From: Ulota crispa
Lineage: Eukaryota > Streptophyta > Bryopsida > Orthotrichales > Orthotrichaceae
Direction: 5' to 3'
DNA: 64,000 nt
NCBI GenBank assembly: GCA_963920765.1
Contig: OY987247.1
Coordinates: forward strand, 9,334,471-9,398,470
A model generated the notes under the pieces. The model did no database searches and was not told the DNA's origin. It saw only the letters and a list, made by a program, of their open reading frames with translations. Both the position numbers and the translations under genes were made by a program. The stretch's first letter is position 1, and each line of letters opens with the position of its first letter. Shown piece by piece: positions 47,040 through 58,961 of this stretch.

Positions 47040-47323
47040 ATGATTTGTGGCCTTAGCGGACTAGGGGTTTCAAAATTTGTAAAGGTTAAAACTCATTGAG
47101 GAAAAACTTATCAATGGAAAGAGTACAAAAATTCCATTACTTTTCTCCCTCCACAAACGGTTTTAACAATCTAATTTTGCTCAAGCTTAAAAGTTATAAT
47201 ATTTTGTCATATTAGAACATTGGTGCCTAATATTTAACAAAGTTTGAAACTTATGAGGGGAAACTTATAAGAGGGAAGATCATAACCTAAAAATTTATTG
47301 ATGAGATATACCCAGGCTATCAA

Positions 47324-48100
47324 TTAACCTCTAAGCGTCTTGCTAAGAAAATTCAACATATCTCCAACATGAAACTTTCAGCACATTCCCCAAGTTTTTG
47401 GAAAGTTGAACAAGTAATCACATAATCCAAATGGGTCGTTCTATACCCAACTATAATTCAAATATTCTAAACTGATTTGATTTCAAATCCAAGTAAATCT
47501 GTAAAATCCCCACCATTGAGAATCTCATGTTTTCCAATTTGGGCAATAGTTCAAAATAAGGATTTTGGACTTTCATGTAATATTTTCTCAAAAAAAAGAT
47601 TTACTTAATGGCTAATCCCATGAGATTGTATCTAGCTGTACTTGATGGAAAACAAAACTCCACAAATGGAAAAAAAACTCCAAAAGATACGGTCACTCAA
47701 AGTAGCTAGATTCCACTAGCTCCTTACTTTAGAGCTATAAAAACCTTGCCCAAATCAAGAAAAAAAAAGCAACACATCACCAAACTTCTCCCTTGTACAA
47801 TATGAGACATGAGAGCACCCATCCCATCTACTTTCTAAGCAGCTCCCTTTGTTTTCTCAAAGACATTCTTCTCCTAATTGTAAAAAAAATAGAATATTTT
47901 CCATATTCCATGTAGGATCTAGAGCAAACTAGGTGCTTCAAGGAACAACAAGCCGATCAAAAAAAATTCTTGAAGTAGCAACTCCATTTGGACTTGAGTG
48001 GCAGACCAAAATTTGAGCTAAAAATGCCTCTTTTGTATACTTTCACACCTCCAAGCAACCCCTTTGGCCATATTAGGCTCGTTGGTCCTTTAGGGGTTAA
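47324..48100. mobile_element. piggyBac-type MITE, 0.78 kb
   Basis: Left TTAACCTCTAAGCGTC; right, reverse-complemented, TTAACCCCTAAAGGACCA. The left end is diverged, so its assignment is less sure. Shares TTAA 48097-48100 with the next element. Confidence 0.55.
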
Positions 48101-49030
48101 CTCCTAAAGGCACAAGCTCTTTTTTCTGTAAAAGTCACTCAAAACTGCCACTTCTAGGGGAATGAGTGGAAAGGTAGGAAAAAGAGTTTTTTTGGAAATC
48201 CAATTGTAGGATCTTGCCCTAGACTATGGGAGGTACTTGTGGGAAAAAAACCAGCTCATATCAAATGAAAAGGAGTGAGATCTTGACATCTAAAGTGAAA
48301 AAGAAAGTTCTTTTCTTTCTTGCCCATAAATTTCAAAAGCCTTTAACCACTCTTAAAGCAAAAAAATGCTCTATACAAAGGTGAGGTTTAATTACTCCAT
48401 GTAAAAGACTAAGTTAGGTATGATTGGGAGAATTTGCAAATGAATTGGAAGAGTACAACATACTTCAAAAAATCTTTGAATACTAGAAGGTCATGAAATT
48501 TGCAAATACGCTAGGCAAAAATGGAGGATTTATGAAAATTTCAAAAATATGAATTACACAAATCCAAAATAGTGAAAATCAAAGAATCTTTACTCACTAC
48601 AACTTGGAAAGAAAGTAAACTACAAAACATATACAGAAACCACTCAAAAAATTAAAGTACCAAATTTTACAAAGGGCCACAGGAATGGAGGGTTGAGAGT
48701 CCCCCAAGATAAGCTCCTTCCACCCAACTTCCCTTTGCACAAGTGTCCACACCTTGTGCTCATAAGAGTTTATCATTTTTGGAGTCACCACACACTTACA
48801 AAGCCTAGAGGCCTTGCCCAAAGTGCCCCTCTTCTTCTAGTTTTGATTAATTCTTGCATAACTTCTTCGCCAAATGTCAGATTGGAGAAAACTTTAGATT
48901 TCCAAATAGGTCTTTGAATTACCAATCTTCAATGAAGGTTTCAAAAAATCATAAAACTACTTTGGCTTTAGGTACATGCCCAAAACCCCACTTGGTCCTC
49001 GAGGGGCCACTTGGGCCTTTTAGGGGTTAA
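48097..49030. mobile_element. piggyBac-type MITE, family A, reverse orientation
   Basis: Left TTAACTCCTAAAGGCAC; right, reverse-complemented, TTAACCCCTAAAAGGCCCAA. Read on the minus strand the interior is family A (GGGTTTTGGGCATGTACC near the right end), so it is inverted relative to the neighbour at 49198. Confidence 0.82.
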
Positions 49031-49197
49031 AAGCTCTTCACTCATTCCTGTTTCATTTTTGGGATGAAATATACAATGAAACTTTTCAATCTAAAGTATT
49101 GTTGATCTTTTTCATCATACTTTTGAACGAGTTAGAAATAAAATTCTAAATGTAAATTATAAAGTGACAAGAAAATTGATTTTGGAAATTTAAATTA

Positions 49198-49933
49198 TTA
49201 ATCCCTAAAGGATCAACTATCCCCTCAGGGGACAAATGGATTTTGGGCATGTACATATAGCTAATCTACTTTTTGTGATTTTTTGAAACTTTTATTGAGA
49301 GTGGGGAATTCAAAGATCTACATGGGCATCTAACTTTTCTTCATTCTAGCATTTCTCGAAGAAGTTATGCATGAAGTTTTGAAAAAAGGGGGAGGGCGGG
49401 CATTCCAAAAAAAATCAAAATTGCATTTTTTTAAAATTAAGTTCTGAAATTGGTTCTTTAGATTTATATCTATGTGGTAATCTTTGAATCATTCAACTTT
49501 GATTGATGAGATGAAAGTAATGAGAAGTTTTAGTTTGCAGGTAGGTATGGGACTCCCAAACCTCCATTCTTTTTGCCCCTTGTAAAATTTATTGCTTTAT
49601 GATTTTGAGCTCTTTGTATATATATATTTTTTACTTTTTTTTTCTAGTTTGTAGTAGACTAAGATTCCTTGGATTTTATAAGAGCCGTCAAAGACTTTTG
49701 AAATTTTTGGGTAGCAAGGATTTTTTTGTTTTTTCACTTCAGATGTCAATATCTCACTCCTCTACTTCTATTATGAGCTGAAACTTTCCCACAAATATCT
49801 CTTATAATTTAGAGCAAGATTTGACGATTGAATTTTCAAAAAACTTTTTTTTTTACCTTTTTACTCATTCCCCCACAAGTGGCAATTTTCATTAATTTTC
49901 AAAGAGAAAAGGGCTTGATCCTTTAGAGGTTAA
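49198..49933. mobile_element. piggyBac-type MITE, family A
   Basis: Left TTAATCCCTAAAGGATCAA; right, reverse-complemented, TTAACCTCTAAAGGATCAA. The palindrome TCCCCTCAGGGGA lies just inside the left end. Shorter than its relatives by an internal deletion. Confidence 0.82.
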
Positions 49934-50321
49934 ATTCAAGTTCTGAGTTCGAATTTTTAAGTTTATCGTTTCAAAAAACTTTTGCTTTTGTCCTTTTACA
50001 TTGTACATAAATGCTAGATCAAGGCTTTGAAGATTTGCCTTTTATCTATTTGATTTGCATTTGGTTCAAAACGCAACTAAACTACTATTCTTGTAACCAA
50101 AAGGCAAGGTTAACATATAATTCCAAATCTGTTTATCTTATTTTTCAAAAAAGAAATTTCTGGTAGATTAAATGCTTTTGAATATTAACATTCTACAAGA
50201 TTATTTTTTAAAACATAGAAAAATATATAGTTAAAATTTTAGTTCCTTAAATAAACTGACATCAGCTTATTAAATTAATTTTTGCTATCCTTGCCCTTGG
50301 AGTACGGTATTCATTGGTGGA

Positions 50322-51196
50322 ATAAGCCCCTAAATGCCTAAGGCATCCAATCTGGGTGTTCAAGATATTTTGAGATCTTGTAGATTTTGATTTTCTTTTA
50401 ATATTTTTTGGGAAAAGGTTTTTGTTTGAAATTAGCTTCAATGTCCACTTTGAACTTCTTTCATACCACATTCCAATTGTTCTTAGTGAAAGCTAAACTA
50501 CAAGCATGTCTCTTGGGCACCAAAAAATGTGATAAATAGTGTCACCAAAGAGCTTATGACAAGCTGTCACATTGGAAATATGGGTAGCAAGTTGAGAATA
50601 AGGTGATTTTCCTTGGGCACTCCCTTGGGCAATAAGGACCCTTAGCTTTTACTAAACTTTCATCGTCTAGCAAAATCTAAATGTGGTTTTGCACAAAATT
50701 CACTTGGAGTGTTATTGTTATATAAGTTAGAATTCATTCACCATTGAAAATGATTTTTGGTCAATAAATGAAGCGAAAAGTTTACTTTGTATTAGGTGGT
50801 AGCTTTTTGACAGTTGCATTGCATGCTAGTTTGTGAAATTGTGATCATGGATTTGGAAGGGGAGTCATTAGTTTTGAAATAACAACAACAAAAACTATAT
50901 CATCATAAGTAGTGGTTTCTCAATTTTGTACACAGAAGTTGCCAGTTTGCATAACAAGTTTTGGGCAACTCCAAAAAAAACAATTTTTTTGTACTCATCC
51001 ACTTTCAAATATTTTAACATCCGCGTGACCTTTTAAAAACTTTTTCTTGGCAACACTGTTTGAAAGTTTTGAAGTTCAAGATCCTACAGTTACAATTTTC
51101 TATCCATGTTTAATAATGATCTGACAATTGCAATTCAAATGCTTCCAAAATGCCGCCCTAAATTGAGAAAAGCACCCTCAAGCATTTAGGGGTTAA
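50322..51196. mobile_element. Degenerate piggyBac-type MITE
   Basis: The right end, reverse-complemented, is TTAACCCCTAAATGCTTGAG. The best left partner is ATAAGCCCCTAAATGCCTAA at 50322. The left TTAA is lost, so the call is tentative. Confidence 0.45.
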
Positions 51197-53332
51197 GATG
51201 TCAATTGAATTCATGCAAAAAGGACAACAATATGAAACGCAACTCCTTGATTGTTAAAATTGCATGATCCAAAATCTTTTCTCCAACCCATTACTGGTAT
51301 TCTCCTTTATTCTTCTTAGTTGTGTTTTATGGATTCAATAAACTTTCTTCCCTTTCCCATATGCTAGTTGGATTTTTGATTCTTGAGAACAAGAAGACAT
51401 TCTTTTGGATGGTTTTTAATCCCTTAAGTCTTCTTTTGTTTTTTTGTTTAAAATAACCAAAGATTATCATGATCCAAAAAAGAACATCTTCTAGTGAATT
51501 TTTTGGAGAGAGTTTTTGTATGTTTGACCATGCTATCCCAAAGTCAACTTGACTTTGAATTGTGGTGGATTATTTTCAACCTTTGATCTTGCCATTTGTG
51601 AAATCATAAGATTCATACATGAATCATTTAATCTTTGGGCAAACATATAAAAGAGTGAAACTCATTTTGCAAGGTTGTAAGTCCAAATCATGTACTAGTT
51701 TCACTTATAATTCTTGAGGTTATGTTGTCTAATTGTGCTGATAGTAAGTGTGAAAGAACTCAAACCAATTGGAGACACCTATTATGGTGGACTAAAACAT
51801 TGGAGCAGATTTGAGGTCAAAGTTTGTTCATCCCGTTTCTAGGACCCCTTTGTACTAGAGCATTGATTGTTGGATTAATTTAAAAATCACCAAAATGAAT
51901 AAATTTGGTTGCTCAAAATTTTCAAATTGGATCATTGATTGTATTTTAAAGCTTCATATTGAGGGTTGGCTCAATTGATCTTGTTGATAACATGGATGTT
52001 TATGTGGCAATTTTTGGCGTCAAAATTTGAACCCAAGCCAAAAGAAAGCTAAATCAACACAATTTATGCATGGGCCCAACTCAAGAACTTGGATCTAAGA
52101 TGTTAATTTCAAAATTAAGATATTAATAGAGCCCAAAGATTTTATATTAGGTCCCAATCAACTTTGGCCTAATTGATGGGCCAATGGATTGTGAATTGGG
52201 CCAATTTCTAGTTGGACCTAAGTCATAGTATATAGTGAATCTTAATCCAAAGAAAACAAAAGTTTTCTTGGAATATAATTTTTGAACTCCAACCAAGAAC
52301 TTTATAAAAAAAACAGGGTAATAGGTAAACAAGTTGTTTCAATTATTGTGAGAGTTTTGAATTGTGTCATATCCCTTCCAATTAATTTTGGATGAATCCT
52401 GTGTAATTGGTATAAAAATGTGTCATGCCTCTTACCCTTGTTTTCCATAATAAGGTTTTAGCCATGATCTTTCACTACTCAAGTAGCAACTTGGTGACAA
52501 AGCCTCCATAATGCAACATTCTTCACACACTCTCTTCTAAAGCTACAAGTTTGGAAGATTTTCTTGAAACTTGGGCCACTTGAGTCACATCATTTGAGAT
52601 AGTGTTTTAAATACTGTAACGCACTATATCTAGCTAACTTGAATCAATAAGAATTACTTTGCTATTATGCCTTAGAAATTCACCTATTTTTTGAATTGGT
52701 GCAAGTTAGCATTACCAATGTGAAGAACTTTGATTGAAATAACTTGTGTAGTGCTAAAATATATGTTTACGGTCCATTTGCACAAGGTGTTACAAATGAA
52801 AAAGGAGCAATGATAGGTAAAGTTAACACGTGACTGTTCACACAAATTTTGATTCCTAGTGCCAAACTTGTGTTTTATGAAATTGTAACATTGGTGCTTG
52901 CTCCTAAATGTAGCAAAAGAGCGGCAAGAAGATAGGAGCAAGTTTTACAGAAGTACCAAATCTACCCAAATTGATCATTTGTGCATTTTCCGAGCTATCT
53001 TTTCTAATGTTCTTGGTTTGCCAGAGATAGCAAAGAGTGGTGTAAATGCTCCCATCTCTTTGTGAAAGAAATAACAGTGTGTTAAATTGTGCATGTGAAC
53101 ACCTCTTCCCAATTCATAAACCGCCTTCATATACCAAGCTTTCCAGATTAAGTTGGTGGAATACAAGAAGCCCATATCCTAATGTCCTTCTATTACATAT
53201 TTGCAGGGACGTTACCAAAGAACTAGTGCAAATAGACATTTGGTCATTATTTTGTAAAAATCTATCAATTTGTATACATGTTATAACATGTCCAAAAATA
53301 AACCATGGCCAAAAAAATTTCAATTTCCCCGG
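51197..53332. other. AT-rich intergenic DNA
   Basis: No gene recognised. Short ORFs on both strands at 52684-53336 show no family features. Confidence 0.4.
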
Positions 53333-53594
53333 TTAACCCTTTAATGTTTGCAGTTGATCTGGAGGGCAAGCACGGCACTTTAAGGTCTTAGTCGATACAT
53401 GGTCCGTGGTTGAAGTAGCGACTTTTTTTCAAGAATCTCACCATATAGATGTAGTTGGCATAGTGTCTTCCTTTCAGGGTCTGGATTTTTGAAATGGAAT
53501 GTGGCGCAATCTAGAAGTCTATAATGCATTTGTGCAACTATACATGTTGAGGTGTGGTTCATACATGCAAAGTCCGTCTCTGCAGCATATCTCC

Positions 53595-54616
53595 TTACAA
53601 CAAATTTTTTTTTGTTGGGGGAGTGACATCTGACATTTCCTTTATTGTAGTGATGCTCCAGAAGGACGTGGTGGCCTCATGGGAATGGCACTGCAGAGTT
53701 CCCGTATCATGCCAGCTGGAATCGACTGTCCCCGCACAGACCAGATCCGGGTTCAGCTGAAGCACAACGGTTGGGAGATTGAGTGTCTCGCTCCTATAAT
53801 GAGGATACACTACATTGCTTGAAGGTTCAACAGCGGGTAGGACACAATACAGCATCAGAACAAAAAGAGCAAGAACAACAATGGATAGGACACCTGGATC
53901 CAACAATGTCAATGCTCAGCTTGCCAAGCCATGGCGTCTTGACATCATTGCACTCGCCGCAAAAAAGCTTGTTTGGCATCCCAACATTGCATCGCACACA
54001 GAACTAATCAAATTCACAAAGTCAAATCTCAGATGCGTCTGCCACAATTATGGTGCTTTGATTTTCCCAAGTTCCAAGCCAATATTATGGTTGTCCTAGT
54101 CCTACACAGCGATCTCAATCATGTCATGGAGGCTGCTACACTGTTTCTACTGAACCGCAACAAATACGAGTTCCTATTCAAGACAACAGCAACCTACATC
54201 ACAACAATGCTTGACACAATGAGAACCCAGGGTTGGCCCATATTTGCTCTAGACTATTGTACCGCCTCTAGATCCCGCACGCCGTAACCTGCACTCACAA
54301 AAATAAACTTGAATGAGAACTCTGATCCATATCAAGAAACCACAACCTCTCTTGTTTTCATTGGTGTCTACGAAGGTAAGTGTATGTAAACACGTCGGGA
54401 GGCACGACACCTACATCGTCTCGTCTGGAAGCCACTTTGCCTTACACATGGGGCACAGGCTCCAGGCAAGTGCATAGCACAAAGCTAGCAAACAAGAGAA
54501 CTCCCCATTCAAATCCTATAGTGACACCCTTGACATGTTTGCTAGATGCCACTGGAGTGGAAGTAATTGCCCAGTCGGCCAGAGGGAAGCACAGGCAAAA
54601 GCACACTGAACTCTAA
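53595..54616. other. Unrecognised ORF fragments in the left part of the piggyBac element
   Basis: Plus-strand ORFs at 53815-54099 and 53973-54287 overlap in different frames. Their most protein-like parts (QLAKPWRLDIIALAAKKLV..., then VVLVLHSDLNHVMEAATLFL...) read on from one to the other if one frame change near 54060-54090 is allowed. A minus-strand ORF (53595-53912) and a plus ORF (54380-54616) are also present. I know no family for them. They could be a second, decayed gene of the element or captured host sequence. Confidence 0.35.
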
Positions 54617-55068
54617 AATCAACCAAAACTCCCCAATGGCCCCACACAATAGCAGACAAACCTCACGACTGACACGGAAAATACCAAGTCATGCCAATCT
54701 GTAAAGCAGAGAACAAAGTTCAGCAAACAAGAGACATATCGTGGTCAACCACAAACATCAATGCCGCCTCTTCCACCTTCAGCAGCAATACACACAGTCT
54801 TCAGCTGTAATTCCGGCAGGATTATACCTACGAGTAAAGGCAGTGCTCGGTGTTTAGTGCACTCCATGCGCGGAAAGTAGGGTGCTAGCCGTTGGAAGTT
54901 CATCCGCCCTGCAAGCCATGTACACTACAAGAAAGGAAGGGCAGTGAGGACATGCATGACAACTTCATATACAATAGAAGATTGGATTTATGAAAACGAT
55001 CAACAACCACGTATAACAACTTTGTTAGGAGCTACTTACCATTGCAGCCAAGGGAACTGGTAGCAATA

Positions 55069-57660
55069 CTACTGAGAGCCGCCACCAACGTGAAAGAGGC
55101 CAAAGCACTTGGCCAGGCACAAGCCCACTCCCTCACACTCCGGATACACGTATACCGTCCGTTGCTTGCATAAGAGGCACATGCGACGCAGTGTTGTCTT
55201 CCGAGGGACATGGCTCACTCTTGTGTGAGTGGAACGCTCCACAACTTTGCGAGGGGCCCTTGGGTTGCTTCTTGGCATACATGGCCACCGCATCAGGGAA
55301 TATGCAACTCTCAGCTGGAAGTCCTTATGGGTCAGTGCCCACTCCCCCATGGACTTTGAGAGCTCCTTCTATATCGTGAAGGTATTTGCCACACAGGAGT
55401 CTAGACAGAAGAAGAAAATGCGATGCCACCACTTCTTGGTGGCAATCTAAGTACTATAACATGATCAATTTTGATCTACAATGTCCACTCCGCTCATCTT
55501 TTGGGAATACATGATTTGTATTGGGGACGTTAGGACCTCAACCACCCTTCAACCAGAAACGCGCTTAGTCACAATTTCGCCTGGCACCATAGGGTCAGCA
55601 ACCGTGGACAAGAAGCACACCCCTTTTGTGTCTTGCCATTGAAGTGCAGCCATTTTCCAATCCTTGTGCACTCGGATGTGCAAGGTTCCACGCGCATTAT
55701 CATTGGAGACACCCAAGCTCATGGAGAAGCCCTTCCTCTATCTTTGTGCCATCTCCACCGCGTAGAACCCACGGGTGAGTAGGTCATGAAACAGGAAAGG
55801 TGAGGTGAAGTAGTTGTCGCAAGTAACTGTATACCATTCCCCTTTTAGCCTCCGCATCAATCGGCTGACCACCTGCCCCGCCATGCCAATTTGGGTGCCA
55901 CTTGGGCCAGGATCAGGTTGTGCACTGTCCTTGCCCACATAGATTTCCAACCTGTACAGATAACTAGTACTTGAACAAGCCAACGCCCAAAGTTTGATCC
56001 CATGGGTGATGGGTTTGGCCAGGAGGTACTGCTTGAAAGCGCAAAATCTCCCGTTATATGCCACCATGCACTCATCAACTGTCACATATGGAGACAAGTG
56101 CCAATACCGCTAAAACCGGGATTCCACATACTTGAGCACCCACTTGCATTTGCCAATGGAATCATACTGAGGGTTATCCCTATCGATGACATAGTTGTAC
56201 CTCAATGTCATGTGGAGGCACCTCAAAATATACTCAAACGCCAACGTGACATTGTGCTTGTTGTGTCTTCGAAGAATAGAGCGCCGTCCCCGCGTTTCCA
56301 GTAATCCCGGATAGAAGGCTGGTTCTAGACGCCCATGAGACAACACATTCCAACGAACTTCCTAAACTCTTCCAACGTAATGGGGCTTGCTGCTTCATTG
56401 CCACCCTTCCGCTTCCCCGTGCTAGGATCAACAAACTCCGGGTAAACGTTGCTCTCGTAAACAATCTTCCATTGCAACACCTCGTCCTAGAAAAACATGA
56501 AGTACTGAATAGGTTGGAGCATAGTGTGGCTGGGCAAGTCCTTGCTGGGACTAGGAGTCTTCCCACAAAAAGGTTGCCGCGGTAGTAGTGCCCACGTCCG
56601 AGAGTGCCAGTTTGGCTCTTTGTACTTCAGTTCCAGATCAGGTCGCTCCTCTTCAACTCCCAATGGATAAACGCCAAGATCCCCTAGCAATGCTAATGCA
56701 TTGTCTTCACAATCATCAATGGAACTGGCGTCGTTGGAGAGGCCGTCCAGGAGGTCACTCCCAAATTCGGATAAGGCAGGGTCCTAGTCATGAGCATAAT
56801 CATTGTCTTCAAGCTTTCAACCTGTAGGTACACCAGATTCACCATGGTGCCCGTTTGTTCTTCCTGGTACACAACCCAACAGAATGTCATTCTCCAAAAC
56901 TGAGACACAGCTGGTGAAGGTCGACTGTGACGCATGAAGCTTGTGGATTGCAGCTTGAGGCAAAGATTGGACTCCCAGGTCTGATCCAGAATCAACATGC
57001 AAGAAGTCCTCGCCACCAAGCAGCTCCTCGCCTCCAACAATTCTGTTGATAGCTCTTGGGCAAGGGTTCTGTAATACCTCCCCTCCCCACATCATGTCTT
57101 GTAGTGAAACCTCAACGCAACCTTTAGAATTCAGAAGATCCCTTAGAATTGGAGGTGAGAACTTCGTCAAGTCTGGGACCACTGCTGCTGGTGAGTTCTC
57201 ATTGCTAAAATGCTCTTTGTCGTTGTTTCTTTGCCATTGACCCTGACCCCTTCCATGACCCCTTCCTTGACCTCGCCCCCAGCTATGGCCACCAGCCCCA
57301 GCCCCAATACGACCAGGTAATTCCAAATGCATGACTACACTTGAGGTTGTCCCTTCCATGCTGTCGATCAGGTCCACCTCAGTCTTGCGCAATCGCGTTT
57401 TTTTTTGGAGTGTGTCGGGGTAGCAAACGCTGGTAAGACATGTTCTGCGTTGGTGTTGGAACAGTTGCCAAAGACAGGCATTTGGGCGTGTTGTACGCCA
57501 TCAAAGCCTTTGTGTGGCCGAGTCTTTCTGACACACTTGCGCTTGGGCTTGGGAGTGACAATGGTGGAGTGCATCGGTGGTACAACATTCTCCTTCCTTG
57601 CATTTGCGGTTGACCCCACTCGGCTAGCTTGGAAATCAAAGCTTTAGCGCATACCTGCAA
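55069..57660 (-). pseudogene. piggyBac transposase, decayed
   Basis: The encoded enzyme would cut and paste the element at TTAA. Reading the minus strand: a basic patch (PKPKRKCVRKTRP, about 57545-57510), an acidic N-terminal region to about 56600, then the DDE core. First aspartate in YVTVDECMVAYNGR (Asp codon 56076-56074), second in VTCDNYFTS (55818-55816), third in SGVDIVDQN (55485-55483), then a KWW.RIFF block, and a C-terminal Cys-rich finger (CLLCKQR ... CLAKCFGLFH, about 55179-55090). All three catalytic aspartates persist. The reading is broken by in-frame TAG/TGA codons (about 56487, 56334, 55466 and later ones) and several frame changes, so no active protein can come from this copy. 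Confidence 0.85.
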
Positions 57661-57675
57661 CTGCCGAATTGTGCT

Positions 57676-58308
57676 CTAGCTCTCGCAAAACCGCCCCTCC
57701 ATGCACCCATGTGGCTGGTCCCTTTGCAACGATAGCATATCCCGGAAGCTCCTCAGCGACGTGAACACTAGATCTCGACCCACCCCGGCGACAATGTCAC
57801 ATAAAGACCTCCGTTCAGAGGTGCATGTAGAGACTCGGTGGAAATCCGCCATGGCTGCCTTCATTGCACCTTTGACCCCAACCAAGTAGCTTTGCAGCTT
57901 GACGATAGAACAAGTATTGTAGCTGAGCGCCGAAAAGACTCTGCAAGTCCTCAAATCCTTGAGCACTTGCCAGAATTGGATGAGCAACCAAATACTTGCA
58001 ATCAAGGAAGCTAAGCAACACTCTCTTTTTCTCGGCAGGGAGTAAACTACTCTCAGCCCAATCCGCCAAGATGGTGATTATGGCAGCAAACTCTGCTAGA
58101 GGAGGAGGCAGGGGAAGCCACGCTTGTCCATTGCAACCTCAAGCTGACCGTAATCTGGCGCCCGCCATCCTCCACTACGCAAACGCTCGCACCTTCTACA
58201 GAACACGCCCTGAGCTAAAACCGCAAGAATGCAAAAACCTACATGAGCGGCAGTCGTGGGCGCAAGTCCTCTACCTCTACGTTGTTTCCCGCTCTTCACT
58301 TCATTCAT
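57676..58308 (-). other. Unrecognised minus-strand ORF group upstream of the transposase
   Basis: Overlapping minus-strand ORFs (58096-58308, 57815-58069, 57676-58005) read like one broken protein: FLDCKYLVAHPILASAQGFE and VGRDLVFTSLRSFRDML are typical of folded coding sequence. They lie upstream of the transposase on the same strand and could be its 5' part, a separate accessory gene or captured DNA. No family recognised. Confidence 0.4.
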
Positions 58309-58961
58309 AGAATCTACCTGCCTCTCTCATAAACCACGTCCGTGTGAGCTCCCAAGTTCCTGTTCGCCAAGCACCCACCCCAAAGCACCATTGATGTGAG
58401 TAACCCGCAAACCCTAAGCCCAGAATCGCCGCAGCGGTCAAGTGCAACTTCGAGGAGAACTCCCCGCCCCCACGTTTCTACATTCTCTCTCCGCCTTGCG
58501 TGTGTACACTGTCTCCTCACCGTTGATGCGCTCCAGCCAACTTCAAGCTTCACTTGCATGCTCAATGTTCTTTGGATGCCACTAGCTATTGAGTGAGTCA
58601 CGACCCCCCGTCTGCCAAGTAAGCAAGAGGCAATGATTGGGGGCAATTCCCAAACCAAGCTTCTTGTTCTCAAAGTGAGTTGCAAACGCATACCCATAGA
58701 GTACAATAAGGCATCTTTTACCTCCTTGGCCATCTTTCATGCATTCACGTGTGTATTTACAGCCCCCCCTCCAAGCCTAAACCTTCATCATTTTCAACTG
58801 CCAGCTCAGCTTCTAGTGCGGTAAAGCCCAATGAATGCGTTTACTTCATCCTCACAACTATTCCCTTTCACTTATTTCCAAACTCATTGCAAATTTTAGC
58901 CCATCACCCAAAAAGCACCAAAATTGACCAAAATTGGGTCAACCGAGCGTTAAAGGGTTAA

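Larger units (their letters stand above)
53333..58961. mobile_element. 5.6-kb piggyBac element
   Basis: Left TTAACCCTTTAATGTTTGC and right, reverse-complemented, TTAACCCTTTAACGCTCGG: TTAA on both sides and a 15-bp or longer imperfect terminal repeat. Unlike the flanks, the interior is mixed-GC and ORF-rich, and carries a piggyBac transposase pseudogene on the minus strand. No other element in the window is coding to this extent. Confidence 0.85.

Noticed and set aside
49615..49640. Short TA/T-rich run as a promoter
   Set aside because: Lies inside a MITE, with no transcript-like structure downstream.
54923..54945. CACTACAAGAAAGG, resembling a CACTA tip
   Set aside because: No matching right tip or 3-bp duplication found, and it lies inside the piggyBac element.
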